Assembly (NCBI GenBank): GCA_028695495.1
Contig: JAQVIX010000004.1
Coordinates: 1 to 64,000 of the forward strand
Source of the DNA: Candidatus Cloacimonadota bacterium
GTDB lineage: Bacteria > Cloacimonadota > Cloacimonadia > Cloacimonadales > Cloacimonadaceae
Reading direction: 5' to 3'
DNA: 64,000 nucleotides
The position numbers were made by a program, and so were the translations under genes. The notes below the pieces were generated by a model, which saw nothing but the letters and a program-made list of their open reading frames with translations, was not told where the DNA came from and searched no databases. Of the stretch, positions 45,132 to 54,900 are shown one piece after another (positions within the stretch are counted from its first letter, which is position 1; each line of letters starts with the position of its first letter).

Positions 45132-47111
45132 TCAATGTGTTATAATTAACTTGCGTTTAAAGCTTTCTTTACCTAGCTCTAAACGCAGGAAATACACGCC
45201 GGAACTGAGCCGTTGACCATACTTATCCACAGCGTTCCAGCTTAATTCGTCTTTGGCTGCGCCCCAGCTTTCACGGCTGTAAACCACCTGACCGCGCAGG
45301 TTATATACTTCCAGTTTTAGGCGGTCTGCCTTGGGCACTTCGTAGGCAATATGGATTCTTTCGCCTTTGCTAAAGGGGTTGGGATAGATATTGATCCGGC
45401 TATTGGGAGAAGGCACCGTAAGATCTGCGATGGCTGTTGGTTCGATAGGCAGGCTGTACCATTGGTTTTCTGCGGGCAAATAGGCGATATTGCCGTTGAT
45501 ATCAGTGGCGCTAAAGCGATAATTAAACAGCATATCTGTCGGCTTAAAATCCGGATCAAAGAGGTAAAGATACAAGCCTCCGCCAGCATCCACCATCTCC
45601 ACCGTAATGATTTCGCCATTATCTACCTGATAGATCATCCGCGCCTGCCCAATGCCGGAATCATCTTCTGCCCAAAGGATGAAGGTAACGTTCTGGGAAC
45701 CGATGGTATCCAAAGGCGTATGTGCTAATTGCGGGGGCGTTCCATCTCCTTCAATTACAAATACATGCGGGTCAAGCGCCGCAAAGATGGGGTGGGCAAT
45801 ATTTCTGCCGCTGCTATCTGCCGCGTGGATGTAATAGCTAAGGGTATCGCCAGCGCCATAAGCTCCCAAGCTGGCTTCGTAATGGATGGAGCCGACGTTA
45901 TTTAAGCCCGCAAATTGCCAGCTTCCGCTATTGATGCGATAGCGCACATAGAGCGAATCTGGCAGCAAATCCGCACCACTATGGGCGGTAATATCCGCCG
46001 CGATACTGATATTGCGGCTAAGCACCTGAGTGCCGTGATAAGGATAATGCGCAATGTGCAACATTCCGGCATCCGGCACCTCATGCGTGCGGCAATGCAG
46101 CGCATCGGTAGATTCCCAAGGCGTGGAATAGGCTCCCAATACGCCGATTACTTCATAACCCGGCATCGCCTCGCGATATACCTGCAAGGCTGCTGCATCG
46201 TGAGTGCTATTCATCTGCGGTACAAATACTTTGTTGTTCAAGATCAGGCTATTGGAATAAGGCTGATCATTCGGAGTATATATCCGGTAAACTTTGTAAG
46301 GATAGCCCCAGGCGCAAAGCTGTGAGGCAAAGTAATTTGCGGTAGCTTCGAGGGCACTGTAGCGGGCATGGCTGGGGGGAACGCTGCGGATTAAAATCTT
46401 ATCCGGCGCCAAAAACTTGCCCCAGCAATCCACATGATCGATATAGGTATTATTTGGGTCTTGCACCACGTGGTAGGAAGTGATGCCCAGATAGTCCCGC
46501 ATTTTGTTATTTACATTCGTTTGATTGTTGCTATTTTCGGTATAGGCAATGTGGGATTGGGCGGCGGTATTGATGCCATCCGTCATATAATTGCCGCCGG
46601 TTTGATAAATATTCATGGCATAATAGGGGATACTGTATTGCTGCGCAAAACGTAGCGGAATCTGATTGTCGTTCGGGCGCGGGCGGTTGTAATTAAAATC
46701 CACCACGCTGTAATCCCCATTGCCATCGTAAATGAACCAGGGGGAATAATCCCGCGTCCAATAGCTATCTGTAGAAGCCACCATAAAGCTTACCTTATCC
46801 ATATTTACATTGGCGTTTTGGAAGCTATTGGTAGCGCTATTGATTTGGGAATTGCTGGCTACCAGGCAAATTACCTGAGCGGTATTGGCAAGCTGAGCCA
46901 CCAGCGAAGTGGGAATCCCCAAAGGATAGCGAATGATTACATGCGAAGAGGGTTCAAACTCCGCAATGGGACGCACTGGGGCGGGGGGTGGCGCAGTTTC
47001 GCTAAGCGGCACATCCCAGGCAAAACTAAGACCATCACAATTGATCCTGTCTGCAGCAAGTGTCCCCCAAAGAAGGACAATAATCATTACAAAGAGTGTT
47101 TTTGATTTCAT
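45132..47111 (-). CDS. Secreted peptidylarginine deiminase (PPAD-like) with T9SS-type sorting domain
   Basis: 659 residues from the ATG at 47111; a TTG one codon upstream is possible. Signal peptide MKSKTLFVMIIVLLWGTLAA. Residues about 45-370 form an amidinotransferase-fold deiminase. Using the numbering from this ATG: Asp121 (WTRDYSPWF), Arg143 and Arg145 (YNRPRPND), TGGNYMTDG, His226 and Asp228 (DHVDCW), Cys340 (ALHCRTHEVPD). In P. gingivalis PPAD the catalytic residues are Asp130, His236, Asp238 and Cys351, and Arg152 and Arg154 hold the substrate C-terminus; offsets of 9, 9, 9, 10, 10 and 11 are consistent throughout. It should convert C-terminal arginine of peptides to citrulline outside the cell. 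The C-terminus has NIYPNPFSKG, LEVYNLRGQVVY and SSGVYFLRLE (T9SS signal). Agmatine deiminase is less likely because it is cytoplasmic and lacks NRPRPND. Confidence 0.88.
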   Translation of the reverse strand: MKSKTLFVMIIVLLWGTLAADRINCDGLSFAWDVPLSETAPPPAPVRPIAEFEPSSHVIIRYPLGIPTSLVAQLANTAQVICLVASNSQINSATNSFQNANVNMDKVSFMVASTDSYWTRDYSPWFIYDGNGDYSVVDFNYNRPRPNDNQIPLRFAQQYSIPYYAMNIYQTGGNYMTDGINTAAQSHIAYTENSNNQTNVNNKMRDYLGITSYHVVQDPNNTYIDHVDCWGKFLAPDKILIRSVPPSHARYSALEATANYFASQLCAWGYPYKVYRIYTPNDQPYSNSLILNNKVFVPQMNSTHDAAALQVYREAMPGYEVIGVLGAYSTPWESTDALHCRTHEVPDAGMLHIAHYPYHGTQVLSRNISIAADITAHSGADLLPDSLYVRYRINSGSWQFAGLNNVGSIHYEASLGAYGAGDTLSYYIHAADSSGRNIAHPIFAALDPHVFVIEGDGTPPQLAHTPLDTIGSQNVTFILWAEDDSGIGQARMIYQVDNGEIITVEMVDAGGGLYLYLFDPDFKPTDMLFNYRFSATDINGNIAYLPAENQWYSLPIEPTAIADLTVPSPNSRINIYPNPFSKGERIHIAYEVPKADRLKLEVYNLRGQVVYSRESWGAAKDELSWNAVDKYGQRLSSGVYFLRLELGKESFKRKLIITH

Positions 47112-47520
47112 CAAGTAACTTACTCCAAATTAGCTAATTATGTAATAGATAAACAATATTCGTGCCAAAACGAGATATATTGTGGCTAAACCAAAGCTAT
47201 CATATTGATAATGAGCATGATAGCGAATATAAATAAAAGCAGTTTCCAAGATATTTCAGGATGGATAGTGAACCAAAGGGGACAGGGGAACGAAGTTAGG
47301 CACGTTTAGCATGTCCTCTTATTTACACATACTCTGCTAACTACAAGCAAATCAATGAACAATGATGATGAATGATGAAGGCATTGTTTGCTCACAGGTT
47401 CGCAAACCTAATTAGGTAATCGATGGCAGCTTACAGGGCTTGCATAATTGATTGAAGCGAAGCGTATAAACATGTGTAAGCTATTATCAAACATGCGCTT
47501 GCGCATACCGCCATTATTCA
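47112..47520. other. Intergenic region between PPAD-like and cyclase genes
   Basis: About 400 bases. The first 180 bases presumably carry the leftward promoter of the PPAD-like gene; no boxes stand out. From about 47350 there is a degraded family A fragment (GAATGATGAAGGCATTGTTTGC; GCATACCGCCATTATTCATC) which runs into the stop codon of the cyclase gene at 47521. Confidence 0.55.
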
Positions 47521-50500
47521 TCATTCATCATTTTCAGGCTCATCCAGCCCCGCAATCTGCTCCTTCGTAATATCGATAAATATCTGCGCATCACACTGTT
47601 CAAAGAGTTTCAACGCTTCGTTTAGCAATTCTCTGGTTTTCTTTTTATCCCCCAGATTTTGGTAAAGGATGCCGCGATTGAAGCAGGCTCTGCCTAGTCC
47701 ATTCAAATCTCCCACTTCCTTTAGAAGCTCGCTTTGCTTCAGATACAAGGTATTTGCCAATTCATATTGCTCGCGGGTATTGGCGATATTGGCGAGATTG
47801 CCGATGGTATGGGCAATGCCTTCTTTATCCTGCAATTCTTCTTGTAATATAAGGTTTTTATTATAGATTGCTTCGGCTTCGTCCAGCTTATCCCAGCGGA
47901 AATTGATATCGCCCATAGCGTCGTAGCAAAAGGTTTTGCCCACCAGATCGCCCAGGCTTTCCGCCAAGGCGAGCGAACGCTCAAAATAAGGCATCGCTTT
48001 GTCGTATTCATCCTGATAGTAATAGGCTTCGCCAATATTATAGGTGGCAATACTTTGCTGCGAGATATTGCCGATGGAGATGGCGGTATCCAGGCTTTTA
48101 TGATACATTTTGATCGCCTCTTCGGTATCGCCGGCATTGCGGATAAGCGTGCCCAAATCCAGAATTGCCTTGCTGTAGCCGTTGCGGTCGCCCAGCTTTT
48201 CGCTAATCGCCAGCGCTTTTTCCAGATATTCACGCGCCTCCTGGCTATTTCCGGTGCGGGATGCCATAATCCCCTGCCCGCTATAGGCAATGCGCAGGTG
48301 AATCTGGTCTCCCGAATCCTGCGCCTGAGTTTCCAATTCCAGATAATACTCGCGGGCTTTGGCGTATTCGCTGCGGTTGGAATGCAATAGCGCCATCGAG
48401 GCGAGGTAATCCCCTTTTAGTTTGAGGTCTTTGCTGCTTTGTAAGGCGGTGCGGGTCTTTGCCGCCTGAATCTGGAACTCTTCATAACGGTTCTGCTGGT
48501 TTAGCGCATCCATATAACGCAAGCGGATGCTGCTGCCGATGTCGTTATCCGGAAGCTCTTCCGGCATGGCTTCCAGATACTCGGTTATTTCCAGATAATT
48601 ACCGCTAAAGTTCATAATGCGAAGCTGTTGCAGATGGTAATCCCATTCGATGAGATGGCTGAAATCCCGTTTGATAAGCTCTGAATATTCTCTGGCGTTG
48701 GTGGCATCGCCCTGCATAATGCTATTTTTGATCATCGCCAGGCGCAGGCGGTAGCGCTCCAAATCCGTATCCACATATTCCAACGCCTTTTCGTAGTAGT
48801 AATTACTCTCTGGATAGGCTGCCAGCCGTGCCGTCTTTTCACCTGCCTTTAGCGCATATTCCAGCGCTTTATCTTTCACTCCGGCAATGATATAGTGGTT
48901 TGCAATCAGCTCCAGGAAGTTCGCTGGGTTTTGGGCATGTTTTTGTTCGTAAAACTCCGCTATCTTCTCATGCAGCATCCGTTTTTCGCGCAGGAGAATG
49001 GTGCGATAAATGGCGTCTCGCATGAGGTGGTGATTGAATACATATTCGATGCTGGGGTTAAAGGTCTTTTTACCAATGATATGGGTATCGCTCAGGTCTT
49101 GGATAATCTGCGCATATTCGCTATCCACAAAGCTGCGGGAAACTATATTAAGCTCTTCCAGCTCAAAGGCTTGCCCGATGATGGAGGCTACTTTCAGCAT
49201 TTGCTGCGCGCTTAAATCCAGATTCTCATATTCATTGATCAAAAGGTTATCGATGGTATTGGAGATAATCCCCTCTTTTTCCATGCGTTTAAGGTCGGAT
49301 TCTGCCAAGATAGCATGCCGGTCATCCAGATGCTGCTGAATTACTTTGCTCATTTCCACCATAAAGAGCGGATTGCCCTGCGTCATATTGTAAATGGCTT
49401 TGAGCGCACCTTCGGAGATAACGGGGATTTCCAGGTTCAGGATTTTGCGGGATGCCTCGTAATCCAAAGCTTCAAGCTGAACCAGATGGTAATTTGCCTC
49501 AAAACCCACCGGACAGTAGGGTTCCAATTCTGGTCTTTGCCCCACTATCAGGCTGGTGCCGCGGCTTAGCAGGCGGGGAAGGGCGCGGTTATAGATTTGG
49601 CGGGAACTAAAGTCCATCCATTGCAGGTCGTCTAAATAGATGAGATCGTGGTCTTTAAGCAGCTGGCTGGAGATTTCTGCAAGCTGCTGGTAAACAAGCT
49701 CGATCTCCTCGCTGCCCAAATCCGCCCCGCCTTCCAGCATGGCAGCAAAAAAGCGGCGGGTAAGCTCGCTTTCAAAGCCCAGGTTTTGGGTTTTACAGTA
49801 GTTTTCCAAAAGCCCAAAATCCTCTTTGAGGTCGAAAATCAAAAGCTGACGGGAGAGTATCTTTTGCAGCCAGTCGCACTGTTTATTTTGGTTGTACTCT
49901 TCCATTACATAGATGTCCAGATGTTTATCCGGACTATTTAGCTCTTGCATAAGGCTATATGCCACAAAGCTTTTGCCGCTGCCAGCAGCCCCGCGGATTT
50001 GCACCATTAGGGTTTCGCCCTCTTTCAGGCGTCCGGCAATGGTTTGCAATTCCTGAGTGTAGCTTACCAGGCGTTTGCCCGCATATTTCTGCTGCATGGC
50101 GTGCCAAGAATCCGGCAATTCGCCGCTAATGGTATAGATGCCCAAGGGTTCGCGGATGCCTTTTACCTGCGTGCGTTCGATAAAACGGCTTTCAAAGCGG
50201 CTGGAAACCTTGTCCAATAGGTCTTCGGAGAAGGAGATTTCGCCCAAGCTGCTATTACTCATCAGGCGGGCGGCGATATTTACGGCATTGCCGATGATGC
50301 CATATTCATAGCGGCTTTTGGCGCCCAATATGCCGGCAAAGATGTTGCTATAGGTTACCCCAATCTTTACGCTAAGGGTTTCGCAGGGCGTCTTTTGGAT
50401 GCGGTAAGCGCAGGTAAAGGCGCGCTCGATATCGTCTGTATGATTATGCGGCGTGCCAAAGGTGATAAGCACCAGATAGCCCTTATCCGAATAATCGATC

Positions 50501-51318
50501 TTATTGATAGTGCCATCTAATTCATATACAACACGTTGAATCTTATGATAGTATTCATGATAAGCCTCCACCGGAATCTGTCCGATCTCTTCCAAAGGGC
50601 AAATCTGGATGAACACCACGGCAGTATTGCGCAATTCCGCACTAAAACTCTGCTCTTTTACCTTGCGCCGCACCATTTCCGGAATAAAAAGCTCGCCCAC
50701 GCTGTAATCTCCCAAGCTATCCGGAGTGGGCGGGATAAAGGGTAGATTTACATAGCTTTCTATGCCCGGCGCCAGGATGATCTCCCCATCCGGCGCAATA
50801 CCGCCCAGTTCAAAGAGTTCCTTCACCGCATTGCCATCTAAATAGTAATCCAAGTGGTAGCGTTCATCACCCACCACGTTCAGAAATACCTCGCCGTATT
50901 TGATGGCGCCATCGATTACGATCTGGATATTATAGTCGGATTCATAGCGTAGATTCAGGGTCTTCAGGCTCTCAAACATGCGCTCGCGGCAGTGAATGGT
51001 GCGCGGAATGGCGATTTCGGCGCTGCCCGGGAAGATGGCAAAGATGGAATCCCCGCCATATTTTAGCAGACAACCGCCACAACGATGGATGCAATCCACC
51101 ATCGCCTCAAAATAGCTATTTAGTATATCTGTAATAACTTCCACACCATAATGCCCCTTGGCGCTTACCTGCTCTGTAATCTTGGTAAAAGAACAAATAT
51201 CGGTATTCAATAAACCTGCGGATTCGGTATGGCGAAAGGGCAGGCGGATGTTTTGAGTATCGGGTGCGTGGCGAAAAAGCTGTTTGCTAAGGTAAAAAGG
51301 AATAAGCGGATCGTTCAT
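47521..51318 (-). CDS. Soluble-adenylyl-cyclase-like protein: two cyclase domains, AAA/NACHT-like ATPase, TPR repeats
   Basis: 1265 residues from the ATG at 51318 (AAAGAG four bases upstream); longer frames overlap the kinase gene in another frame. Domain 1 (about 25-210) has both metal-binding Asp sites of class III cyclases (NTDICSFTKITEQV and KYGGDSIFAIF). Domain 2 (about 240-410) lacks them (FIQICPL, KIDYSDKG) but keeps GNAVNIAARL with the Asn/Arg of the other half-site, so the two form one pseudo-heterodimeric catalytic unit. Residues about 430-780 hold a P-loop ATPase (RGAAGSGKSFVAY; DLIYLDDLQWMD). About 830-1240 is TPR-rich (Ala/Tyr/Gly/Leu 34-residue periodicity). It should make cAMP (or cGMP) in the cytoplasm. 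It follows the hybrid kinase by 37 bases, implying joint signalling. Its stop codon lies in an ATTCATC run. Confidence 0.88.
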   Translation of the reverse strand: MNDPLIPFYLSKQLFRHAPDTQNIRLPFRHTESAGLLNTDICSFTKITEQVSAKGHYGVEVITDILNSYFEAMVDCIHRCGGCLLKYGGDSIFAIFPGSAEIAIPRTIHCRERMFESLKTLNLRYESDYNIQIVIDGAIKYGEVFLNVVGDERYHLDYYLDGNAVKELFELGGIAPDGEIILAPGIESYVNLPFIPPTPDSLGDYSVGELFIPEMVRRKVKEQSFSAELRNTAVVFIQICPLEEIGQIPVEAYHEYYHKIQRVVYELDGTINKIDYSDKGYLVLITFGTPHNHTDDIERAFTCAYRIQKTPCETLSVKIGVTYSNIFAGILGAKSRYEYGIIGNAVNIAARLMSNSSLGEISFSEDLLDKVSSRFESRFIERTQVKGIREPLGIYTISGELPDSWHAMQQKYAGKRLVSYTQELQTIAGRLKEGETLMVQIRGAAGSGKSFVAYSLMQELNSPDKHLDIYVMEEYNQNKQCDWLQKILSRQLLIFDLKEDFGLLENYCKTQNLGFESELTRRFFAAMLEGGADLGSEEIELVYQQLAEISSQLLKDHDLIYLDDLQWMDFSSRQIYNRALPRLLSRGTSLIVGQRPELEPYCPVGFEANYHLVQLEALDYEASRKILNLEIPVISEGALKAIYNMTQGNPLFMVEMSKVIQQHLDDRHAILAESDLKRMEKEGIISNTIDNLLINEYENLDLSAQQMLKVASIIGQAFELEELNIVSRSFVDSEYAQIIQDLSDTHIIGKKTFNPSIEYVFNHHLMRDAIYRTILLREKRMLHEKIAEFYEQKHAQNPANFLELIANHYIIAGVKDKALEYALKAGEKTARLAAYPESNYYYEKALEYVDTDLERYRLRLAMIKNSIMQGDATNAREYSELIKRDFSHLIEWDYHLQQLRIMNFSGNYLEITEYLEAMPEELPDNDIGSSIRLRYMDALNQQNRYEEFQIQAAKTRTALQSSKDLKLKGDYLASMALLHSNRSEYAKAREYYLELETQAQDSGDQIHLRIAYSGQGIMASRTGNSQEAREYLEKALAISEKLGDRNGYSKAILDLGTLIRNAGDTEEAIKMYHKSLDTAISIGNISQQSIATYNIGEAYYYQDEYDKAMPYFERSLALAESLGDLVGKTFCYDAMGDINFRWDKLDEAEAIYNKNLILQEELQDKEGIAHTIGNLANIANTREQYELANTLYLKQSELLKEVGDLNGLGRACFNRGILYQNLGDKKKTRELLNEALKLFEQCDAQIFIDITKEQIAGLDEPENDE

Positions 51319-51355
51319 AGAACTCTTTTTAATACACTCCATTATTATTTGCGGT

Positions 51356-53413
51356 TTAGGAATCCAGTGCCGTGCGGATGCTGATAAGCAATTCTTTGCG
51401 GGTAAAGGGTTTTTGCAGGAAGGGGAAGTCTGGATTGCGGGTGCCGATTTTGTCCAAAACGCTTTCCGCATAGCCAGACATGAGTAGAATCTTGATCTCC
51501 GGACGCTTTTTATGCAATACCGAGGCAAATTCCAAGCCGTTCATGCCGGGCATTACCACGTCTGCTATTACCAAATCCGGTTTCAAGCCGTCTTCAAAGA
51601 TTAGTTGTAAGGCTTTATCCGCCCTATTTGCCGTGCTTACCCGATAGCCGGATTTGGCAGCCATCCTGGCGGTGAGGTCGCAGATGGTGGGGTCGTCTTC
51701 CAAAATCAGGATTAGCTCGTCTTTCAGCGCCCGGCTGGCGGGAGCCGCAGTCTTTTCCCCGCTCTTAGTTTTGCCCTCGGCAAGGGGCAAGAGGATGATG
51801 AAATTTGTGCCCACCCCTATTTCGCTATTTATTGTAAGATAGCCATTTGCCTGACGGATAATGCCATAAACCGTGGGCAGCCCCAAGCCGGTGCCGTGTC
51901 CGCGCTCTTTGGTGGTAAAGAAAGGCTCAAATACCTGGCTCAGATGTTCGCGGGGGATGCCCTGCCCCGTATCGCTTATCTTGAGCGCCACATAGCTGCC
52001 GGCTTTGATGCTGGGATGTTGCGCCAAAAATGCTGGAGTTGCATCAATGCGAAAGCTCTCTATTTTTAGCTTGCCGCCTTCGGGCATGGCATCTCGTGCG
52101 TTTATTGCCAGATTCACAATCACCTGCTCCATCTGCACCACATCTGCATAGATCAAGCCGGGAGTTTCTTCCAAATCCAGGATAATCTCGATACTTTCGC
52201 TGAGGATGCGAAGCAGCATTTTAGAGAGGTTTTGCACTATTTCATTGATGCTTATATATTGGGGGTTAATGCTTTGCTTGCGGCTAAAGGTAAGCAGCTG
52301 GCGCGCCAAGGTGGAAGCGCGGGCGCCGGCATTGAGAATCTCCTGAATATCATGATAAATAGGGTCTTGCGGCAGGAGTTTATTCATTATCTCTTCGGCA
52401 TAACCCAGGATTACGGTAAGCACATTATTAAAATCGTGCGCCACGCCACCGGCTAATTGACCGATGCTTTCCAACTTTTGTGCCTGACGCAATTGCGCTT
52501 CCAATTCCTCCTGCTCTTCCTGGGCGTATTTCTGTTCGCTAAGGTCTTGTAAAATGCCTTGAACACGCGTAACTACACCAGCCTCCTGCTTTGCCTGGGC
52601 ATTGAAGCGGATGTATTTATTATTGCCTTTGGGGGTGATGAACCAGCTTTCAAATTGGAAGGGAGTGCCCACACTTAAAAGTTCATCTTTCAAGGCTTTC
52701 AGCTTCTCGCGCTGAGCTTCTTCCACGTATTCTAAAGTGACATTATACAGGGTCTCCATCGTGCAGGTGCCTGGTTCCAGATCGTGAATGCGGTACATCT
52801 CGTCTGTCCAATACATGTTCTTGCTGCGCATATCCAAGGTCCAGCCGCCCAGTTTGCCTATCTCTTGGGTGTTTTTCAGCAAGCTTTCACTCAGTTGCAA
52901 GGCTTCGAGGGTGTTTTTATGCTCTTTTACCTCTGCTTCCAATTCCAGCATCTTCTGTTCCAGCTTGCGCACCAGCCTTTGATTGTATAGCTCCAGTACT
53001 TCTTGGTTGTCGCTGGGTTTTTCAAGCTCTTTGCCGCCAGCGCCGGGGCTTTCCATTACGAGGCGGCTAATGGTTTCCAATAGCTTTTGCGGTTCACAAG
53101 GCTTGAGGATATAGGCATTGGCACCAGAGCGCATTGCCAAATCCTGGTCTTGCTCGCCCGTATAAGTAGCGGTGTAGATGATAAAAGGGATGTGCTTTAA
53201 GCTCTCATCCCGCTTTAGCGTACGACAAAGCGCATAGCCATCCATGCCTGGCATCAGGATATCGCTGATGATTAGGTCTATTGTTTCGCTTTTTACTATA
53301 TCCAGTGCTTCCAGACCGTTTGCCGCAGAAACTATTTCGTACTCCCCCGTTTGCAGTATATTCGCCAAATCCTGCAAGCAATCTGCGCGGTCATCTACTA
53401 TCAGTATCTTCAT
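51356..53413 (-). CDS. Hybrid histidine kinase REC-PAS-HisKA-HATPase-REC
   Basis: 685 residues. REC 1-120 (KILIVDDRADCL; Asp in LIISDILMPGMDG), coiled coil about 150-185, PAS/PAC about 185-295, HisKA with H-box LAGGVAHDFNNVLTVI near 325, HATPase_c with N-box NLAINARDAMPEGG, G-boxes DTGQGIP and GTGLGLPTVYGI, and a C-terminal REC about 565-685 (LVIADVVMPGMNG, QKPFT). There is no membrane segment, so the input is cytoplasmic, most likely the N-terminal receiver. It is upstream of, and probably co-transcribed with, the double-cyclase protein. The C-terminal REC could be the site that relays phosphate to that protein or another partner. Confidence 0.93.
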   Translation of the reverse strand: MKILIVDDRADCLQDLANILQTGEYEIVSAANGLEALDIVKSETIDLIISDILMPGMDGYALCRTLKRDESLKHIPFIIYTATYTGEQDQDLAMRSGANAYILKPCEPQKLLETISRLVMESPGAGGKELEKPSDNQEVLELYNQRLVRKLEQKMLELEAEVKEHKNTLEALQLSESLLKNTQEIGKLGGWTLDMRSKNMYWTDEMYRIHDLEPGTCTMETLYNVTLEYVEEAQREKLKALKDELLSVGTPFQFESWFITPKGNNKYIRFNAQAKQEAGVVTRVQGILQDLSEQKYAQEEQEELEAQLRQAQKLESIGQLAGGVAHDFNNVLTVILGYAEEIMNKLLPQDPIYHDIQEILNAGARASTLARQLLTFSRKQSINPQYISINEIVQNLSKMLLRILSESIEIILDLEETPGLIYADVVQMEQVIVNLAINARDAMPEGGKLKIESFRIDATPAFLAQHPSIKAGSYVALKISDTGQGIPREHLSQVFEPFFTTKERGHGTGLGLPTVYGIIRQANGYLTINSEIGVGTNFIILLPLAEGKTKSGEKTAAPASRALKDELILILEDDPTICDLTARMAAKSGYRVSTANRADKALQLIFEDGLKPDLVIADVVMPGMNGLEFASVLHKKRPEIKILLMSGYAESVLDKIGTRNPDFPFLQKPFTRKELLISIRTALDS

Positions 53414-53735
53414 ATTAGCCTCATTTTGCTTCTTAAGATAATTCCAAAACTATCTGTACCTGATATTTCCGCCCTGCCGCTAAAAGGCGCAAGCTGCCGG
53501 CACTCCAGCGCCTGGAGCGTAATAACCGTCTTTCGCCTTGCGTGCTTACTCATCATCTTGTCTTTTCGATACTCATTTTTGATTTACTTTCCAATCGTGC
53601 CAAGATATTTGAAGCTAAAAATTGAGTCAAGCATAAGTTTTATATTTGCGAAATGAAAAAAGCGCAGGCACAAAGTTCTTGACAAATATGCCGCTTTCAA
53701 TTTTATTGAACGATACTAAGAAAAATGAAGGAGAT
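53414..53735. other. Divergent intergenic region (kinase operon / ribosomal operon)
   Basis: About 320 bases without a gene. The rightward promoter for rplU is at 53679-53707. The leftward promoter for the kinase gene is not obvious; the first 150 bases have ordinary composition and no repeat. Confidence 0.5.
53679..53707 (+). promoter_or_regulatory. Promoter of rplU-rpmA
   Basis: TTGACA at 53679-53684 (perfect -35), a 17-base spacer and TTTATT at 53702-53707 as a weaker -10. It lies about 30 bases upstream of the rplU start. Confidence 0.65.
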
Positions 53736-53738
53736 ATG

Positions 53739-54053
53739 ATGTACGCCATCGTAGATATTAAAGGATTTCAGTTCAGGGCTGAAAAAAACGCAGTGCTTCG
53801 CGTTCCCTTGCTGAATACGGCTGAGCCTGGTCAGGCGCTTGAGTTTGACCGCGTACTACTCTTGCGTAAAGATGACGAAGTAGTAGTGGGCACTCCCGTA
53901 GTAGAAGGCGCCTCCATCCTCGCAGAAGTAATCGACAGTGGAAAAGGCAAGAAGAAGGTAATCTATCACCACAAACGCCGCAAAGGCTACCGCGTGAAAA
54001 AGGGTTACCGTGAACAATATACCGATATTCGGGTAACCGATATCAAGGCATAA
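53739..54053 (+). CDS. rplU: 50S ribosomal protein L21 (bL21)
   Basis: 104 residues from the second of two adjacent ATGs (53739), which is five bases after AAGGAG; the first (53736) would be too close. Typical features: [17 protein letters not shown] at the start, [18 protein letters not shown], and a basic C-terminal segment [19 protein letters not shown] with the conserved RRK and KGYR patterns. The longer frame that begins at 53646 runs through the promoter and is not real. Followed 11 bases later by rpmA. Confidence 0.97.
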   Translation: MYAIVDIKGFQFRAEKNAVLRVPLLNTAEPGQALEFDRVLLLRKDDEVVVGTPVVEGASILAEVIDSGKGKKKVIYHHKRRKGYRVKKGYREQYTDIRVTDIKA

Positions 54054-54064
54054 GGAGATACGAA

Positions 54065-54325
54065 ATGGCACATAAAAAAGGTGTTGGAAGTAGCAGAAAC
54101 GGCAGGGATAGCAATCCCAAATACCGCGGTGTGAAAAAATATGGCAGCCAGTTAGTAAACGCCGGCAATATCATCGTGCGTCAAAAAGGCACCAAGTTTC
54201 ATGCCGGTGCAAACGTTGGTATGGGCAGAGATTTCACTCTTTTTAGCCTGATCGATGGACATGTAAAGTTCACCACCAAAAGCGAAGGCAAGAAGTTTGT
54301 GAGTGTGGAGCCTCTCGCGGAATAA
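54065..54325 (+). CDS. rpmA: 50S ribosomal protein L27 (bL27)
   Basis: 86 residues. Starts [29 protein letters not shown], here seen as [15 protein letters not shown] at the N-terminus that reaches the peptidyl-transferase centre, then [13 protein letters not shown] and GRDFTLF. There is no N-terminal cleavable extension of the Firmicutes type. AAGGAG precedes the ATG. It is the second gene of the rplU-rpmA operon and a terminator follows at 54347. Confidence 0.98.
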   Translation: MAHKKGVGSSRNGRDSNPKYRGVKKYGSQLVNAGNIIVRQKGTKFHAGANVGMGRDFTLFSLIDGHVKFTTKSEGKKFVSVEPLAE

Positions 54326-54346
54326 AGCAGTTTAACCGATAATGAT

Positions 54347-54379
54347 AAAGCGGAGCCGGATGGTTCCGCTTTTTTTTTA
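54347..54379 (+). terminator. Rho-independent terminator after rpmA
   Basis: AAAGCGGAGCC pairs with GGTTCCGCTTT (one mismatch) around GGAT, followed by nine T. Confidence 0.92.
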
Positions 54380-54900
54380 GGTGTTAGGGCGCTGCGCTTC
54401 GCTTTGCAGGTTGCAGGTGGCAGGTCGCAGGTGGCAGGGCTGCGCTTATTGCGGAGTTATTTGTTTTGGGATTAGCATTTAGGAAAGGGTGAAATCAAAG
54501 CTTCTACCGCGAATGAACGCGAATTAGAACGCTAATTTACGCGAATACACATAGCGAACTATGAAACCTTTCCTTATATCCCACACACCATGCGTCAGCT
54601 TATAATAAACCATTGCGAGCTCGCGAGCAATACCGCCATCATTCATTATTCATTTGCGTAGCGAAGCGAAGCATAGATACAGCTTCGCCCCGTGACTTAG
54701 GCACTCCCGTTTTTTCTGCCAGCTTTTTGCCGGCATTTTACGAGAGGGCAGCCACCAATATCCCTATAGTGGACAAGGTATAGACAAAATCAATTTCAGC
54801 TGCTACAAACAAGCTCGTAACTGGATGATTAACAATGAATAATGAATAATAAAATAATTTATAATGGCGGTTGAACTGCACCCAGTTTGATCATAGCTTA
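54380..54900 (-). repeat. Composite repeat, reverse-strand twin of 22634-23166
   Basis: Family A core (GCGAATTAGAACGCTAATTT, CACATAGCGAACTATGAAAC, CATGCGTCAGC) is followed by GAGCTCGCGAGCAATACC, ATTCATTATTC, then the block in reverse (CCCCGTGACTTAGGCACTCC, CCAATATCCCTATAGTGGAC, AAGCTCGTAACTGGATGATT, TGCACCCAGTTTGATC). Order and spacing equal those at 22634-23166 on the other strand. It begins right after the rpmA terminator. Confidence 0.85.

Noticed and set aside
51319-51528. 70-residue N-terminal extension of the cyclase protein
   Set aside because: It overlaps the kinase C-terminus in another frame, has no family resemblance, and the ATG at 51318 has a ribosome-binding site.
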